Positions 42,170 to 52,679 of a stretch of DNA of 64,000 nucleotides are shown here, piece after piece. The notes below the pieces were generated by a model. It was not told the DNA's origin. It made no database searches and worked only from the letters and a program-made list of their open reading frames with translations. Position 1 is the first letter of the stretch. Each line of letters opens with the position of its first letter. The stretch is from contig CADAND010000002.1 of the NCBI GenBank assembly GCA_902789245.1, forward strand, positions 124,001 to 188,000. Direction: 5' to 3'. The DNA is from an uncultured Bacteroidia bacterium (GTDB lineage Bacteria > Bacteroidota > Bacteroidia > Bacteroidales > UBA932). The translations under genes were made by a program, and so were the position numbers.

Positions 42170-43573
42170 CTACAGCAGCGGAGAGAAGAGCCTCGCGAAG
42201 GACTCGCCGAGGCGCGTCAGACGGGACCGTTTCGCCCACTCTTCCGGGTTCACCTGCGTGCACCCTTCCAGGTCGTGCAGGAACGCCTCGCGCATCCGGA
42301 CGGCCATGTCGTGGTCGTAAATGAAGGCATTGATCTCGAAGTTCTGCTCGAAGCTGCGGATGTCGAAGTTGGTGGAGCCGACGGAGAAAACGGAGTCGTC
42401 GGAGACCACGGTCTTGGCGTGCATGAATCCCTTTTCATACAGGTAAACCTTCACGCCGGCGACCAGCAGGTCTTTGATATAGGAGCGCGCCGCCAGGGTG
42501 ACGATGAAATTGACGTCGTCCCGGCGCGGGATGATCAGCCGCACATCCACGCCTGAGAGGGCTGCGTTGCGCAGTGCGGCGCCGAGCGGCTCATTCGGGA
42601 TGAAATAGGGCGTCTGGACGTAGACATAACTGCGGCTCTCGCTGAAGATGCGCAGGATGGCCTGCATGATCACGCGGAACTCCCCCATCGGCCCCGAAGC
42701 GGCCACCTGCATCAGCAAATTGCCGGCGGGTTCGACCTTCGGGAAATAGACAGACCGGTCCAGCAGCTGCCTGGAGGAGAACTTCCAGTCCACGAGGAAA
42801 GCGGTCTGCATCTGGGCTACGACAGGACCCGCCACGCGGATGTGCGTGTCGCGCCAGATACCGTTGCGGATGCCGACGGCGTAGCGCTTGGCGATGTTCA
42901 TGCCGCCTATGTAGCCTACGCGTCCGTCAATGACCACATTTTTGCGGTGGTTGCGGTAGTTGGTGTCGCTCATCAGGAAAAAACGGACGCGCAGGAAGGA
43001 ACGCACCATCACGCCCTCCTGCGCCATGCGGCGAAAGAACTTGCGGCGCGTCAGGTTGGCCAGGTCATCGATCTGCAGGCGCACTTCCACCCCCTCCTGC
43101 GCCTTGCGGACCAGAATCTCTTCGATCCGGTGGCCGAACTCGTCGTCCTCGAACTTGAAGAACTGGAAATGGATATGGTGCCTGGCCGCCTCCAGGTCGG
43201 CGAGCAGGTCGGCGTACATGGCGCGGAAATCCGTGTACACGCGCGCCTCGTTTCCACCGACGGGCAGCGCTTTTCCGGCCGTCTGAAGCAGCGTGATGAG
43301 GTTGCGGTACCGCTCAGGCGGTTCGCGGCAGACCAGTCCGTCCATGGAGGACTCCGAAAGGGCCTGGAGGCGATCCATGTCCCCGGCACCCACCATGCGG
43401 CGGTTCTTGCGGTCCCGGCCGAAGAAGAAATACAGCACAAGTCCCACCACCGGAAGGAAAACCAGGAGCATGATCCAGGCCAGCGTACGGATGGGCTGTC
43501 CGTTCTCAGCCACCTCCATCAGGATAATGCTGACGAGGACGACGATGATGAGAATGTTCAGCCAGGGAGACAT
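42170..43573 (-). CDS. cls: cardiolipin synthase (phospholipase D type)
   Basis: 467 residues. Two N-terminal transmembrane helices (about 5-20 and 29-50) with the PLDNc-type segment, then two PLD domains with HKD motifs H209-x-K211-x4-D216 and H385-x-K387-x4-D392. Condenses phosphatidylglycerol (or PG with PE) to cardiolipin at the inner membrane. Divergent from cstA with a 51-base shared control region. Confidence 0.95.
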   Translation of the reverse strand: MSPWLNILIIVVLVSIILMEVAENGQPIRTLAWIMLLVFLPVVGLVLYFFFGRDRKNRRMVGAGDMDRLQALSESSMDGLVCREPPERYRNLITLLQTAGKALPVGGNEARVYTDFRAMYADLLADLEAARHHIHFQFFKFEDDEFGHRIEEILVRKAQEGVEVRLQIDDLANLTRRKFFRRMAQEGVMVRSFLRVRFFLMSDTNYRNHRKNVVIDGRVGYIGGMNIAKRYAVGIRNGIWRDTHIRVAGPVVAQMQTAFLVDWKFSSRQLLDRSVYFPKVEPAGNLLMQVAASGPMGEFRVIMQAILRIFSESRSYVYVQTPYFIPNEPLGAALRNAALSGVDVRLIIPRRDDVNFIVTLAARSYIKDLLVAGVKVYLYEKGFMHAKTVVSDDSVFSVGSTNFDIRSFEQNFEINAFIYDHDMAVRMREAFLHDLEGCTQVNPEEWAKRSRLTRLGESFARLFSPLL

Positions 43574-43612
43574 TGTGCACTCTTTTTCGGATGCAAGATA
43601 CAGTTTTTTTTA

Positions 43613-43620
43613 TACTTTTG
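43613..43620 (+). promoter_or_regulatory. -7 promoter element of cstA
   Basis: TACTTTTG matches TAnnTTTG and ends only 4 bases before the cstA ATG, so transcription would start at or next to the start codon. Confidence 0.5.
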
Positions 43621-43624
43621 TACT

Positions 43625-45082
43625 ATGGTTTCGTTCTTCATCGGCGTGATAGCGCTCATACTGGGCTATCTGCTCTACGGCAAGTTCGTCGATCGGGTGT
43701 TCGGCCCGGATCCGGCGCGCCCGACGCCCGCCATCACCAAGGCGGACGGCATCGATTTCATCGCCCTTCCTTCCTGGAAGGTTTTCATGATCCAGTTCTT
43801 GAACATCGCAGGCACTGGACCGATTTTCGGTGCCATCATGGGCGCGAAATTCGGCCCGGCGGCCTACCTCTGGATCGTCTTCGGATGCATCTTCGGCGGC
43901 GCCGTCCACGACTACTTCAGCGGCATGCTGTCGCTGCGCCACGGCGGCGCGGGCCTTCCCGAACTGATCGGAGACTACCTGGGAAAGACCGCCAAGACCG
44001 TGATGCTCTGCTTCTCGATCCTGCTGCTGGTGCTCGTGGGCGCCGTGTTCGTGTACAGCCCGGCCATCATCCTGAAGGACCTGGCAGGCGACGGCACCGA
44101 CAGTGCATTCATGATCTGGGCGGGCGTGATCTTCGTCTATTATATCATCGCCACGATGCTCCCGATCGACAAGATCATCGGCAAGATCTACCCCATCTTC
44201 GCCGTAGCGCTGATCTTCATGGCCGTGGCGCTGATGATCGGCCTGTTCGTCAAGCATCCGCAGCTCCCCGAGCTCTGGGACGGCCTGCAGAACCGCACCC
44301 AGACCTGGGGCGGCAAGGGCCAGGCCATCTGGCCGTACATGTTCGTGACCATCGCCTGCGGTGCCATCAGCGGCTTCCATGCGACGCAGAGCCCGCTGAT
44401 GGCGCGCTGCCTGACGAATGAGAAGCTCGGTCGTCCGATCTTCTACGGCTCCATGATCACGGAAGGCCTCGTGGCCATGATCTGGGCCGCCGTCTCTTCG
44501 TATTTCTTCTTCGCCGGCGGCGCCGCCGAAGTGGGCGGCACCTTCGCAGATGCCGCTCCAACCGTGGTGACCAAGGTCTCCCGCAACTGGCTGGGTATTG
44601 CCGGCAGCATCCTCGCCCTGTGCGGCGTGGTGGCCGCCCCAATCACCAGCGGCGACACGGCCCTGCGCAGCGCGCGGCTCATCATTGCGGATTTCCTGAA
44701 ATTCGACCAGAGACCGGTCCACAAGCGCCTTGTGATCGGCGTTCCCCTCTTCGCCGTGGCGGCGCTGATGCTCTGGTTCAACATCGCCAACGAGGACGGA
44801 TTCAACGTCATCTGGCGCTATTTCGGCTGGGCCAACCAGACGCTCGCCGTCTTCACCCTCTGGGCCGTGACCGTATTCCTCGTGCGTGAGCGCAAGGGCG
44901 CATTTTACCTGATGACCCTGCTGCCGGCCTGCCTGATGACGGCCGTCAGCGTGACCTATATCAGCATCGCCCAGATCGGATTCAACCTCCCGCTGGGCTG
45001 GCACCGCTGGATCGGCGCCGTGACGATCGCCCTCAGCCTGGTGCTCTTCTACCGCTGGAAACTCACCAAAGCCCGCAACTAA
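43625..45082 (+). CDS. cstA: carbon starvation protein CstA family (peptide/pyruvate transporter)
   Basis: 485 residues with about twelve or more transmembrane segments; the short CstA form seen in Bacteroidales. Family segments: NIAGTGPIFGAIMGAKFGP, GAVHDYFSGMLSLRHGG, GAISGFHATQSPLMARC and APITSGDTALRSARL. Thought to import peptides or pyruvate. The ATG at 43625 is chosen although the frame stays open 783 bases upstream opposite cls, because that extension has no family similarity. ettA follows after 6 bases. Confidence 0.93.
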   Translation: MVSFFIGVIALILGYLLYGKFVDRVFGPDPARPTPAITKADGIDFIALPSWKVFMIQFLNIAGTGPIFGAIMGAKFGPAAYLWIVFGCIFGGAVHDYFSGMLSLRHGGAGLPELIGDYLGKTAKTVMLCFSILLLVLVGAVFVYSPAIILKDLAGDGTDSAFMIWAGVIFVYYIIATMLPIDKIIGKIYPIFAVALIFMAVALMIGLFVKHPQLPELWDGLQNRTQTWGGKGQAIWPYMFVTIACGAISGFHATQSPLMARCLTNEKLGRPIFYGSMITEGLVAMIWAAVSSYFFFAGGAAEVGGTFADAAPTVVTKVSRNWLGIAGSILALCGVVAAPITSGDTALRSARLIIADFLKFDQRPVHKRLVIGVPLFAVAALMLWFNIANEDGFNVIWRYFGWANQTLAVFTLWAVTVFLVRERKGAFYLMTLLPACLMTAVSVTYISIAQIGFNLPLGWHRWIGAVTIALSLVLFYRWKLTKARN

Positions 45083-45088
45083 CGACTT

Positions 45089-46765
<1,677 letters not shown>

Positions 46766-46772
46766 CCCCGCT

Positions 46773-47159
46773 ATGAAGAAAGGATATTCAGACGACATCA
46801 AGAAACTACAGGACAGCATTCAGCGCCTGAATCAGATCAAAGAAGTCCTCTACGCCGTGGAAGACGTAGCCCTGGAGGTGGAGCGCAGCGTGAGCGAAAT
46901 CGACGCCCGCATCCCCCTGCGGGAGAGCCTTCATGAGATCAAGGACGGCGAGGAGCGCGCCCAGGCGGAACACGCCCTGGACCTGCTGGAGGAAACCTTC
47001 GGGCTCATCGACGAGATTCTCGGCCCGCCCGAGGACGAGCTGACCGGCGAGCCCGTCGGCACGCCGATGGACCCCGTCGCCCGGGGCTCCCGTCCCAGCG
47101 AGCTGCGCCTCGAGGACTTCCTGCGCAACTACAAACCCGGCAAGAACAAAGTCAGTTAA
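46773..47159 (+). CDS. small coiled-coil protein of unknown function
   Basis: 128 residues, soluble, no signal. Residues 1-85 predict as acidic coiled coil (KKLQDSIQRLNQIKEVLYAVEDVALEVERS); the tail is Pro/Gly-rich (ELTGEPVGTPMDPVARGSRP). Starts 7 bases after ettA and may be translated with it. No family recognised. Confidence 0.65.
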   Translation: MKKGYSDDIKKLQDSIQRLNQIKEVLYAVEDVALEVERSVSEIDARIPLRESLHEIKDGEERAQAEHALDLLEETFGLIDEILGPPEDELTGEPVGTPMDPVARGSRPSELRLEDFLRNYKPGKNKVS

Positions 47160-47178
47160 ACCAATTATCTACCATATC

Positions 47179-47766
47179 ATGAGACCGATTCAATTCCTTA
47201 CCGTCGCGGTGCTGGCCGTCCTGGCAGCCTGTGCACCGCAGCAACAGCAAGACAACGGCCAGGCCGTTCTGGACAACATTTTCGCACGCAAGAGCGTGCG
47301 CACTTACACCGATCAGCCGGTATCTGCCGAGCAGATCGAGACGCTGATGCGGGCCGCCATGGCTGCTCCTTCCGGGATGAACGTCCAGCCCTGGCGCTTC
47401 GTGGTCGTCTCCGATCAGACCGTCAAGGAGCAGATCGCCGGCCGGAACGCGATGATTGCCAAAGCGCCCGTCGCCATCGTCGTCTGCGGACAGACCATGC
47501 TGCGCGAAGACACGCCCAACGGCAACTGGACGGCGGATTGCGCCGCCGCCACCGAGAATCTGCTGCTGGCCGCCGAAGCCATCGGCCTGGGCGCCGTGTG
47601 GACGGCCGCCTACCCCTACGAAGACCGCATGAACGGCATCATCGACGCCCTGGGTCTTCCGGACGACGTGAAGCCCTACTGCGTCGTTCCCGTCGGCTAT
47701 CCCGGCGGAGACGAGCAGCCGAAAGACAAATGGAAGCCGGAGAATATCCACTACGACAGGTGGTAG
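47179..47766 (+). CDS. nitroreductase family lipoprotein
   Basis: 195 residues. Signal peptide with lipobox VLAAC (C18), then a complete nitroreductase fold: RKSVRTYTDQPVS (FMN-phosphate Arg/Ser), AAPSGMNVQPWRFVVV, AAATENLLLAAEAIGLGAVW. The family uses FMN and NAD(P)H. An exported, lipid-anchored nitroreductase would have to acquire FMN outside the cytoplasm, which is unusual. 19 bases after the coiled-coil gene. Confidence 0.9.
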   Translation: MRPIQFLTVAVLAVLAACAPQQQQDNGQAVLDNIFARKSVRTYTDQPVSAEQIETLMRAAMAAPSGMNVQPWRFVVVSDQTVKEQIAGRNAMIAKAPVAIVVCGQTMLREDTPNGNWTADCAAATENLLLAAEAIGLGAVWTAAYPYEDRMNGIIDALGLPDDVKPYCVVPVGYPGGDEQPKDKWKPENIHYDRW

Positions 47767-47790
47767 CGCACGTGTTCGCGCGTTTTTTAG

Positions 47791-47798
47791 TATCTTTG
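47791..47798 (+). promoter_or_regulatory. -7 promoter element of the glycosyltransferase gene
   Basis: TATCTTTG, 17 bases before the ATG at 47816. Confidence 0.6.
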
Positions 47799-47815
47799 TG
47801 GCCGGTTATACAGCC

Positions 47816-48973
47816 ATGAAGATACTTTTTGTTTTAAATAACTTCTACACGAAGGGAAACGGTCTTTCCGCCTCTGCCAGGCGCACCGTCCAATCTCTCA
47901 AAGATGCCGGCGAGGAAGTCCGGGTACTCTCCGGGCCGAACCTGACGGGATCCGGTCCCCAGCCTGAATACCTGCTGAAAAAATTCTATTTCCCCATCTT
48001 CCAGGGCATTATCAATGCTCATGGCTACATGTTCGCTTCCAGCGACAAGCGAGTCATCGAAGAAGCCGTCCGCTGGGCGGATGTCATTCATCTGGAAGAG
48101 CCCTTTGTGCTGGAATACAAGACGATCAAGATAGCCAGGCGCCTGGGCAAGCCGGTCGTGGGCACCTACCATCTCCACCCGGAGAACATTTTCTGCTCGG
48201 TCGGCATGGGCAACTGGAAATGGATCAACCGCTGGTTGCTCCACGTCGAGCGGGATTGCGTATTCAATCACTGCTCCCACCTGCAGTGCCCGACACAGAA
48301 TGTCTATGAGCGGCTGGTCCGCCATCAGTTCAAACCCGAACTCCGGGTCATTTCCAACGGTCTGATCCCGGATCCATGCATCCGTCCGGCCGAGCCGCCG
48401 GCAGATTATTTCGACCCGGACCGTCCCCTGAAAATCGTTTATATCGGCCGGCTTTCCGTCGAGAAGGACCAGCCGACCCTGATTCAGGCCATCCGCCACT
48501 CTTCCTTCGCGCACCGCATCCAGCTCATATTTGCGGGCCTGGGGCCCAAGGAGAAAGCATACAGGCGCCTGGCCGGAAAGCTTTACGAGGACGGCGTGGT
48601 GCGTTACCAGCCGGAATTCTCCTTTTACACACGTGACGGGCTTCGGGCCCTTGCCGCCGAGGCGGATCTCTGCGTGCATTGCGCCACCGTAGAGGTGGAA
48701 GGCCTCTCCATCATGGAGGCCCTCCAGCAGGGCGCCGTCCCGGTCATCGCCGCGGGCTGGCACACCGGCACGTCCCAGTTCGCCCTGGACGACCGCAGCG
48801 TATTCCCCGAAAAGGATGCGAAGGCTCTGGCCGCCCGCATAGACTGGTGGCTCGCCCACCCCGAAGAACGCTGGAAGATGGGTAAGCGATACGCGGCATC
48901 GATGGAGCAGTACGACATCACCAAGTCCGCCGCCGCCCTCGTCAACATGTACAAAGATGCCATATCTTGTTGA
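47816..48973 (+). CDS. GT4-type glycosyltransferase
   Basis: 385 residues; start at 47816 gives the normal MKILFVLNNFYTKGNG N-terminus, six codons after an alternative start that overlaps the promoter. GT-B fold: acceptor domain to about 195, then the nucleotide-sugar domain with VYIGRLSVEKDQPTLIQAI and the EX7E-like segment VEVEGLSIMEALQQGAVPVIA. Transfers a sugar to a lipid or glycan acceptor; substrate unknown. No polysaccharide cluster is adjacent. Confidence 0.88.
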   Translation: MKILFVLNNFYTKGNGLSASARRTVQSLKDAGEEVRVLSGPNLTGSGPQPEYLLKKFYFPIFQGIINAHGYMFASSDKRVIEEAVRWADVIHLEEPFVLEYKTIKIARRLGKPVVGTYHLHPENIFCSVGMGNWKWINRWLLHVERDCVFNHCSHLQCPTQNVYERLVRHQFKPELRVISNGLIPDPCIRPAEPPADYFDPDRPLKIVYIGRLSVEKDQPTLIQAIRHSSFAHRIQLIFAGLGPKEKAYRRLAGKLYEDGVVRYQPEFSFYTRDGLRALAAEADLCVHCATVEVEGLSIMEALQQGAVPVIAAGWHTGTSQFALDDRSVFPEKDAKALAARIDWWLAHPEERWKMGKRYAASMEQYDITKSAAALVNMYKDAISC

Positions 48974-48997
48974 TGTCAAGTTCCATTGCTATTTTTG
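48967..48997 (+). promoter_or_regulatory. promoter of the BASS transporter gene
   Basis: TTG (48967-48969), 20 bases, TATTTTTG (48990-48997). The -33 box lies in the last codons of the glycosyltransferase gene; the ATG at 49005 follows 7 bases after the -7 box, giving a very short leader. Confidence 0.65.
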
Positions 48998-49004
48998 TAG
49001 ATCG

Positions 49005-49856
49005 ATGAATACGATTTGGATTGTTCTGCCGATTCTGACGGTGTTGATGTTCGACCTGGGGCTCTGCCTGAAGCTCCAGGATTTTGCGCGCGTGGTCAAG
49101 GCCCCCAAGGCGGTGCTGCTGGCCCTCTTCGGACAGATTGTGCTGCTTCCGCTGATTGCCTGGGGCCTCGGTTCCCTTTTCCACCTGGAGCCTGTTTTCT
49201 TCCTGGGCATCATCCTCATCGCCTGCTGCCCGGGCGGCAGTTCATCCAACATCTTCTCCAAGCTCGCCGGCGGCGACGTGGCCCTGTCCGTCACGCTGAC
49301 GGCCTGCAGCAGCCTGATCACGCTCTTTACCGTCCCGCTGATCATGGCGTGGAGCACCCAGTCGGTCGGCGAGGCCGTGGGCATCACGCTCCCGGTGGGG
49401 AATCTGCTCAAGCAGAACCTGCTGCTGATGCTCCTGCCAGTCCTGATCGGCATCGGCGTCAACCGGTGGTGGCCGAAGGCCGCCGCCGCCATCGACAAGA
49501 TCCTGTCCAAGACCGCCTTCCCCGCCCTGATGCTGCTGATCACCGTTTTCTTCATCCAGCACTACCGGACGATCTTCGACAACATCCTGCACCTCGGCGA
49601 GTGCGTCACGCTGCTCATCCTGCTCTCCGCCGGTGCAGCATCCCTGCTCTCGCACCTCTTCCGCCTGGGGGTGCAGGCGAGGCGGACCATCACGATTGAA
49701 GTGGGCATGCAGAATGCCGCACAGGCCATCGCCGTGGCCTCCAGCCCCTTCATCTTCGCGAACGAGCAGATGGCCATTCCGGCCATCCTCTACTCCCTGA
49801 TGATGAACGTGGTGCTCCTCACCTACGTGGTCCTGGTACGCAGTCAAAATTCCTAA
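49005..49856 (+). CDS. bile acid:sodium symporter (BASS) family transporter
   Basis: 283 residues, about nine or ten transmembrane helices. Family motifs CCPGGSSSNIFSKLAGGDVALS (sodium-site crossover) and EVGMQNAAQAIAVASSPF are present. It couples Na+ to uptake of an organic anion; bile acids, pantoate and 2-keto acids are known family substrates. Start chosen at 49005 (MNTIWIVLPIL); an in-frame codon at 48957 overlaps the promoter. Confidence 0.92.
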   Translation: MNTIWIVLPILTVLMFDLGLCLKLQDFARVVKAPKAVLLALFGQIVLLPLIAWGLGSLFHLEPVFFLGIILIACCPGGSSSNIFSKLAGGDVALSVTLTACSSLITLFTVPLIMAWSTQSVGEAVGITLPVGNLLKQNLLLMLLPVLIGIGVNRWWPKAAAAIDKILSKTAFPALMLLITVFFIQHYRTIFDNILHLGECVTLLILLSAGAASLLSHLFRLGVQARRTITIEVGMQNAAQAIAVASSPFIFANEQMAIPAILYSLMMNVVLLTYVVLVRSQNS

Positions 49857-49860
49857 TAAT

Positions 49861-50304
49861 ATGGCTTACGACATTTCCATCAAACTCCCGCAGGGTTGGG
49901 TCTCCGACCTGGACAGCTACATCGACGAATCCGGCGTGGAGATCACCCACCTCTCCTGCCACCTTCCCAACGACAGGCAGCAGACCGACGAGGCGCTGAT
50001 CGACGCCTACGTGGGCCCGATGCCGGAAGACACCACCGCCGCCGACCAGGCCCTGGCGAATTACGCCGACACCGTGGGCTTCGACGAGGAGGATCCGGAG
50101 GACTTCGATCCCATCGTCGAATGGCCGTTCAACGGCAAGAAAGCCTATGGTTTCGAGGCCATCGCAGAAGACGACTCCCCGATGCGCATGATGTGCATCG
50201 AGCTCAAGAAGGGCATTCTGGTGATTCTGGTGGTGCTCGCCAAGGACGACGACACCCTCGTGGATGCCGTTCAGCTTGCCGAGCGCGGCTTACGCCTGAA
50301 ATAA
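49861..50304 (+). CDS. conserved hypothetical protein
   Basis: 147 residues, soluble and acidic, no signal. Begins MAYDISIKLPQGW; a short hydrophobic strand KKGILVILVVLA near residue 117 is likely a buried beta strand. No family recognised. 4 bases after the BASS gene, so co-transcribed; 3' end overlaps the converging msrC gene by 15 bases. Confidence 0.6.
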   Translation: MAYDISIKLPQGWVSDLDSYIDESGVEITHLSCHLPNDRQQTDEALIDAYVGPMPEDTTAADQALANYADTVGFDEEDPEDFDPIVEWPFNGKKAYGFEAIAEDDSPMRMMCIELKKGILVILVVLAKDDDTLVDAVQLAERGLRLK

Positions 50305-50745
50305 GAGAGCGGCAATCACTTCCAGCCCGGCGGCGTCTTCTTCGTCGAAGGTCGCCAGGTCGCGGCTGTCGATATCCAGCACACCCACGACCTCTCTCTC
50401 CCGGAACAGCGGCACGACGATTTCGCTGCGCGAAGCGCTGCTGCACGCGATGTGACCGGGGAATTCCTCCACATCCGGCACGATGACGGTCTCCCGACGC
50501 GCCCATGCCGTGCCGCAGACGCCTTTTCCGTAAGGGATGCGCGTGCAGGCCACGGGACCCTGGAACGGGCCCAGGACCAATTGCTTATCTTCTACCAGAT
50601 AGAACCCCGTCCACCAGAAGCCAAAGGCTTCGTGGATGGCGGCGGAGGTATTGGCCAGGTTGGCCGTCAGGTTCGTCTCCCCTGCCGTCAGGCTGGCCAC
50701 CTGCTTCTGGAGCAGGGCGTATTTTTCAGATTTCACGCTGCTCAT
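50290..50745 (-). CDS. msrC: free methionine-(R)-sulfoxide reductase (GAF type)
   Basis: 151 residues, single GAF domain. The three family cysteines are present: C67 in PVACTRIP, C77 in GKGVCGTA and C101 in GHIACSSASRSEIVVP. Reduces free methionine-R-sulfoxide with thioredoxin. Start overlaps the CPBP protease stop by 4 bases. Confidence 0.94.
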   Translation of the reverse strand: MSSVKSEKYALLQKQVASLTAGETNLTANLANTSAAIHEAFGFWWTGFYLVEDKQLVLGPFQGPVACTRIPYGKGVCGTAWARRETVIVPDVEEFPGHIACSSASRSEIVVPLFREREVVGVLDIDSRDLATFDEEDAAGLEVIAALLFQA

Positions 50746-51569
50746 CGGCGGTCGCGTTTGCAGTTGGCCAGCAGGATGATGGCAAGCAGCAGGCCGGCAC
50801 CCACGGCAGGGACGGAAGCCTCTGCGCCGAAGATGCCGCCGGTTATCCAGTCCGGACCCGTGATGATGGAGGTGAAGATCTTGTCCTGCACCGGGCTGCC
50901 GGACACGGCGAAGCCCAGAACATTGCCTTCCACGTAGTTCCAGGCCCAGTGGATGCCGATCGGCAGCCAGAGCGTACCGGAGCACTTGAAAGCGGCACCC
51001 ATCACCAGACCGGCCTCGATGGCGATCGCGACGGCGCTCCAGAGTGTGGCGCCGGTATTGAACAGGTGCATCGCGCCGAAGGCAAGGGAGGAAACGATCA
51101 GCGCCACGCCGGTATTCCAACGGTCGTCGATCATACGGAAGAGCACGCCCCGGAAGACGATTTCCTCAAACACGGCCACGAGGAAGAAGAACAGGAACGA
51201 AGCCAGCTGCGGGAACCAGTTGAACTGCACGCCCGTGACAGAGTAACTGTCAAGCAGGGCCATCACCCCCACGACGACGCCGAAATATACGACGCCCAGC
51301 AGGAGGCCGTTCCCCAAATCTTTAAACATGCGCTTCAGGTAAAGCTCCGTAATGGGCCGATGCTCAGTCATGTTCGTCCAGATGGCATATAGAAACAAGC
51401 CCAGGAAGCCAGCGAAGACGGCAGCGGGAAGCTGCGCCCAACGAATCGGGATCGCATTCACGCCGGCCGACGCCAGGATGTACAGGACCATGAAAACAAT
51501 CAGTCCGCCCAGCAGGCAGAGCAGCCATTTCCAGAACGGCATTCGCGCCGCAGAAGTGTATTTACGCAT
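50742..51569 (-). CDS. CPBP-family intramembrane metalloprotease
   Basis: 275 residues, about eight transmembrane helices. Conserved EEIVFRG (E135, E136, R140) and FGAMH (H168), plus IGIHWAWN near 215, are the CAAX-protease/bacteriocin-processing active-site elements. Substrate unknown. It has its own promoter at 51591-51621 and is coupled to msrC. Confidence 0.92.
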   Translation of the reverse strand: MRKYTSAARMPFWKWLLCLLGGLIVFMVLYILASAGVNAIPIRWAQLPAAVFAGFLGLFLYAIWTNMTEHRPITELYLKRMFKDLGNGLLLGVVYFGVVVGVMALLDSYSVTGVQFNWFPQLASFLFFFLVAVFEEIVFRGVLFRMIDDRWNTGVALIVSSLAFGAMHLFNTGATLWSAVAIAIEAGLVMGAAFKCSGTLWLPIGIHWAWNYVEGNVLGFAVSGSPVQDKIFTSIITGPDWITGGIFGAEASVPAVGAGLLLAIILLANCKRDRR

Positions 51570-51590
51570 GTGTGTGTTTCGTTTAGTCTA

Positions 51591-51621
51591 CAAAACTAAC
51601 AAATTCTCACCGAAAAGACAA
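51591..51621 (-). promoter_or_regulatory. promoter of the CPBP-msrC unit
   Basis: Minus strand TTG (51619-51621), 20 bases, TAGTTTTG (51591-51598). The -33 box overlaps the preceding terminator hairpin. Confidence 0.7.
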
Positions 51622-51645
51622 TTCGCCGACCAAAAGCCGGCGAAT
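51612..51645 (-). terminator. terminator of the SDR gene
   Basis: ATTCGCCG/CGGCGAAT stem with a 9-nt loop, followed on the minus strand by TGTCTTTT. Lies 5 bases beyond the SDR stop. Confidence 0.6.
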
Positions 51646-51650
51646 CATTC

Positions 51651-52679
51651 TTATTTCATCAGCGAGGCCCTGGCCTGCTCCATCGCCGCGACGACGCGGT
51701 CGCACCAGGCGTCGAATTCCGGCTCTTCTATCTGGAGTTCCGGATGTGCGAGGATGTTCTCGATGGTTTTCCGTATGCCCTGGTCGAAGCGGGTCGTGCA
51801 GCGGAAGTCCGGCACGGCGCGTTTCAGCTTACTGTTGTCGAAAAGCACATTCCAGGTCTTGTCGCCCAGCAGTTCCCCTTCCAGGTCAAAACCGGGATCG
51901 ACGGCGACCAGCAGGTCGGAAGGGACAAAGCAGGGCTTGTAGGGAACGCCCAGCACGTCGGAGATGATCTCATAGATCTGCCGCCAGGTCAGGGTCTCGT
52001 CCGAGGTGATCTGGAAGACATCACCCAGCGCATGGGGATTGCCCATCAGGCCGATGAAGCCCTTGGCAAAATCGGAATTATGCGTGAGCGTCCACTGGGA
52101 CGTACCGTCTCCGTGCAGGATCACCGGCTTGCCGTCCAGGATGCGGCGGAGCACCGGCCAGGAGCTTTTCCGGCCATGAATGCCGAGGGGAACCTTGCGC
52201 TCGTCGTAGGTGTGGCTGGGGCGGATGATCGTGACGGGATAGCCCTCCGTGCGGAATTTCTCCATCAGGAAGTGCTCGCAGGCGATCTTGTCGCGGGAGT
52301 ACTGCCAGTACGGGTTGACGAGCGGCGTCCCCTCCGTGATGAAGGGGCTGATGGCCGGCTTCTGGTAGGCGGATGCCGAACTGATGTACATGTACTGCTT
52401 CGTCTTGTCGCGGAACAGACGCCAGTCGCGCTCCACCTGCGCGGGCACGAAACCGATGAAGTCGCAGACGCAGTCCCACTGCGTGCCGGATAGCTTCGCC
52501 GCCACGTCCGCCTCGTCGTTGATGTCGGCCTGGATGACTTTCACGCCGTCCGGGACGGCTTCGCTGCGGGTGCCGCGGTTCAGCAGGGTGAGTTCCCACT
52601 CGGGATTGACGGCGAGCTGCCGGGTGATGCCGGTACTGATCGTCCCGGTGCCACCGATGAACAGGGCTTTCCTTTTCAT
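51651..52679 (-). CDS. NAD(P)-dependent epimerase/dehydratase-like SDR protein
   Basis: 342 residues. Rossmann start LFIGGTGTISTGITRQL (GGxGxxS type), YISSASAYQ and a YSRDKIACE segment with the Tyr/Lys pair. C-terminal part resembles extended SDRs such as the plant mRNA-binding/CSP41-like group. Substrate unknown, probably a nucleotide sugar or related metabolite. ATG overlaps the alcohol dehydrogenase stop by 4 bases. Confidence 0.85.
   Translation of the reverse strand: MKRKALFIGGTGTISTGITRQLAVNPEWELTLLNRGTRSEAVPDGVKVIQADINDEADVAAKLSGTQWDCVCDFIGFVPAQVERDWRLFRDKTKQYMYISSASAYQKPAISPFITEGTPLVNPYWQYSRDKIACEHFLMEKFRTEGYPVTIIRPSHTYDERKVPLGIHGRKSSWPVLRRILDGKPVILHGDGTSQWTLTHNSDFAKGFIGLMGNPHALGDVFQITSDETLTWRQIYEIISDVLGVPYKPCFVPSDLLVAVDPGFDLEGELLGDKTWNVLFDNSKLKRAVPDFRCTTRFDQGIRKTIENILAHPELQIEEPEFDAWCDRVVAAMEQARASLMK

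Noticed and set aside
42842..43624. 783-base in-frame extension upstream of cstA, antisense to cls
   Set aside because: CstA homology begins at MVSFFIGVIALILGYLLYG and a promoter box lies just before that ATG; the extension is a shadow of cls.
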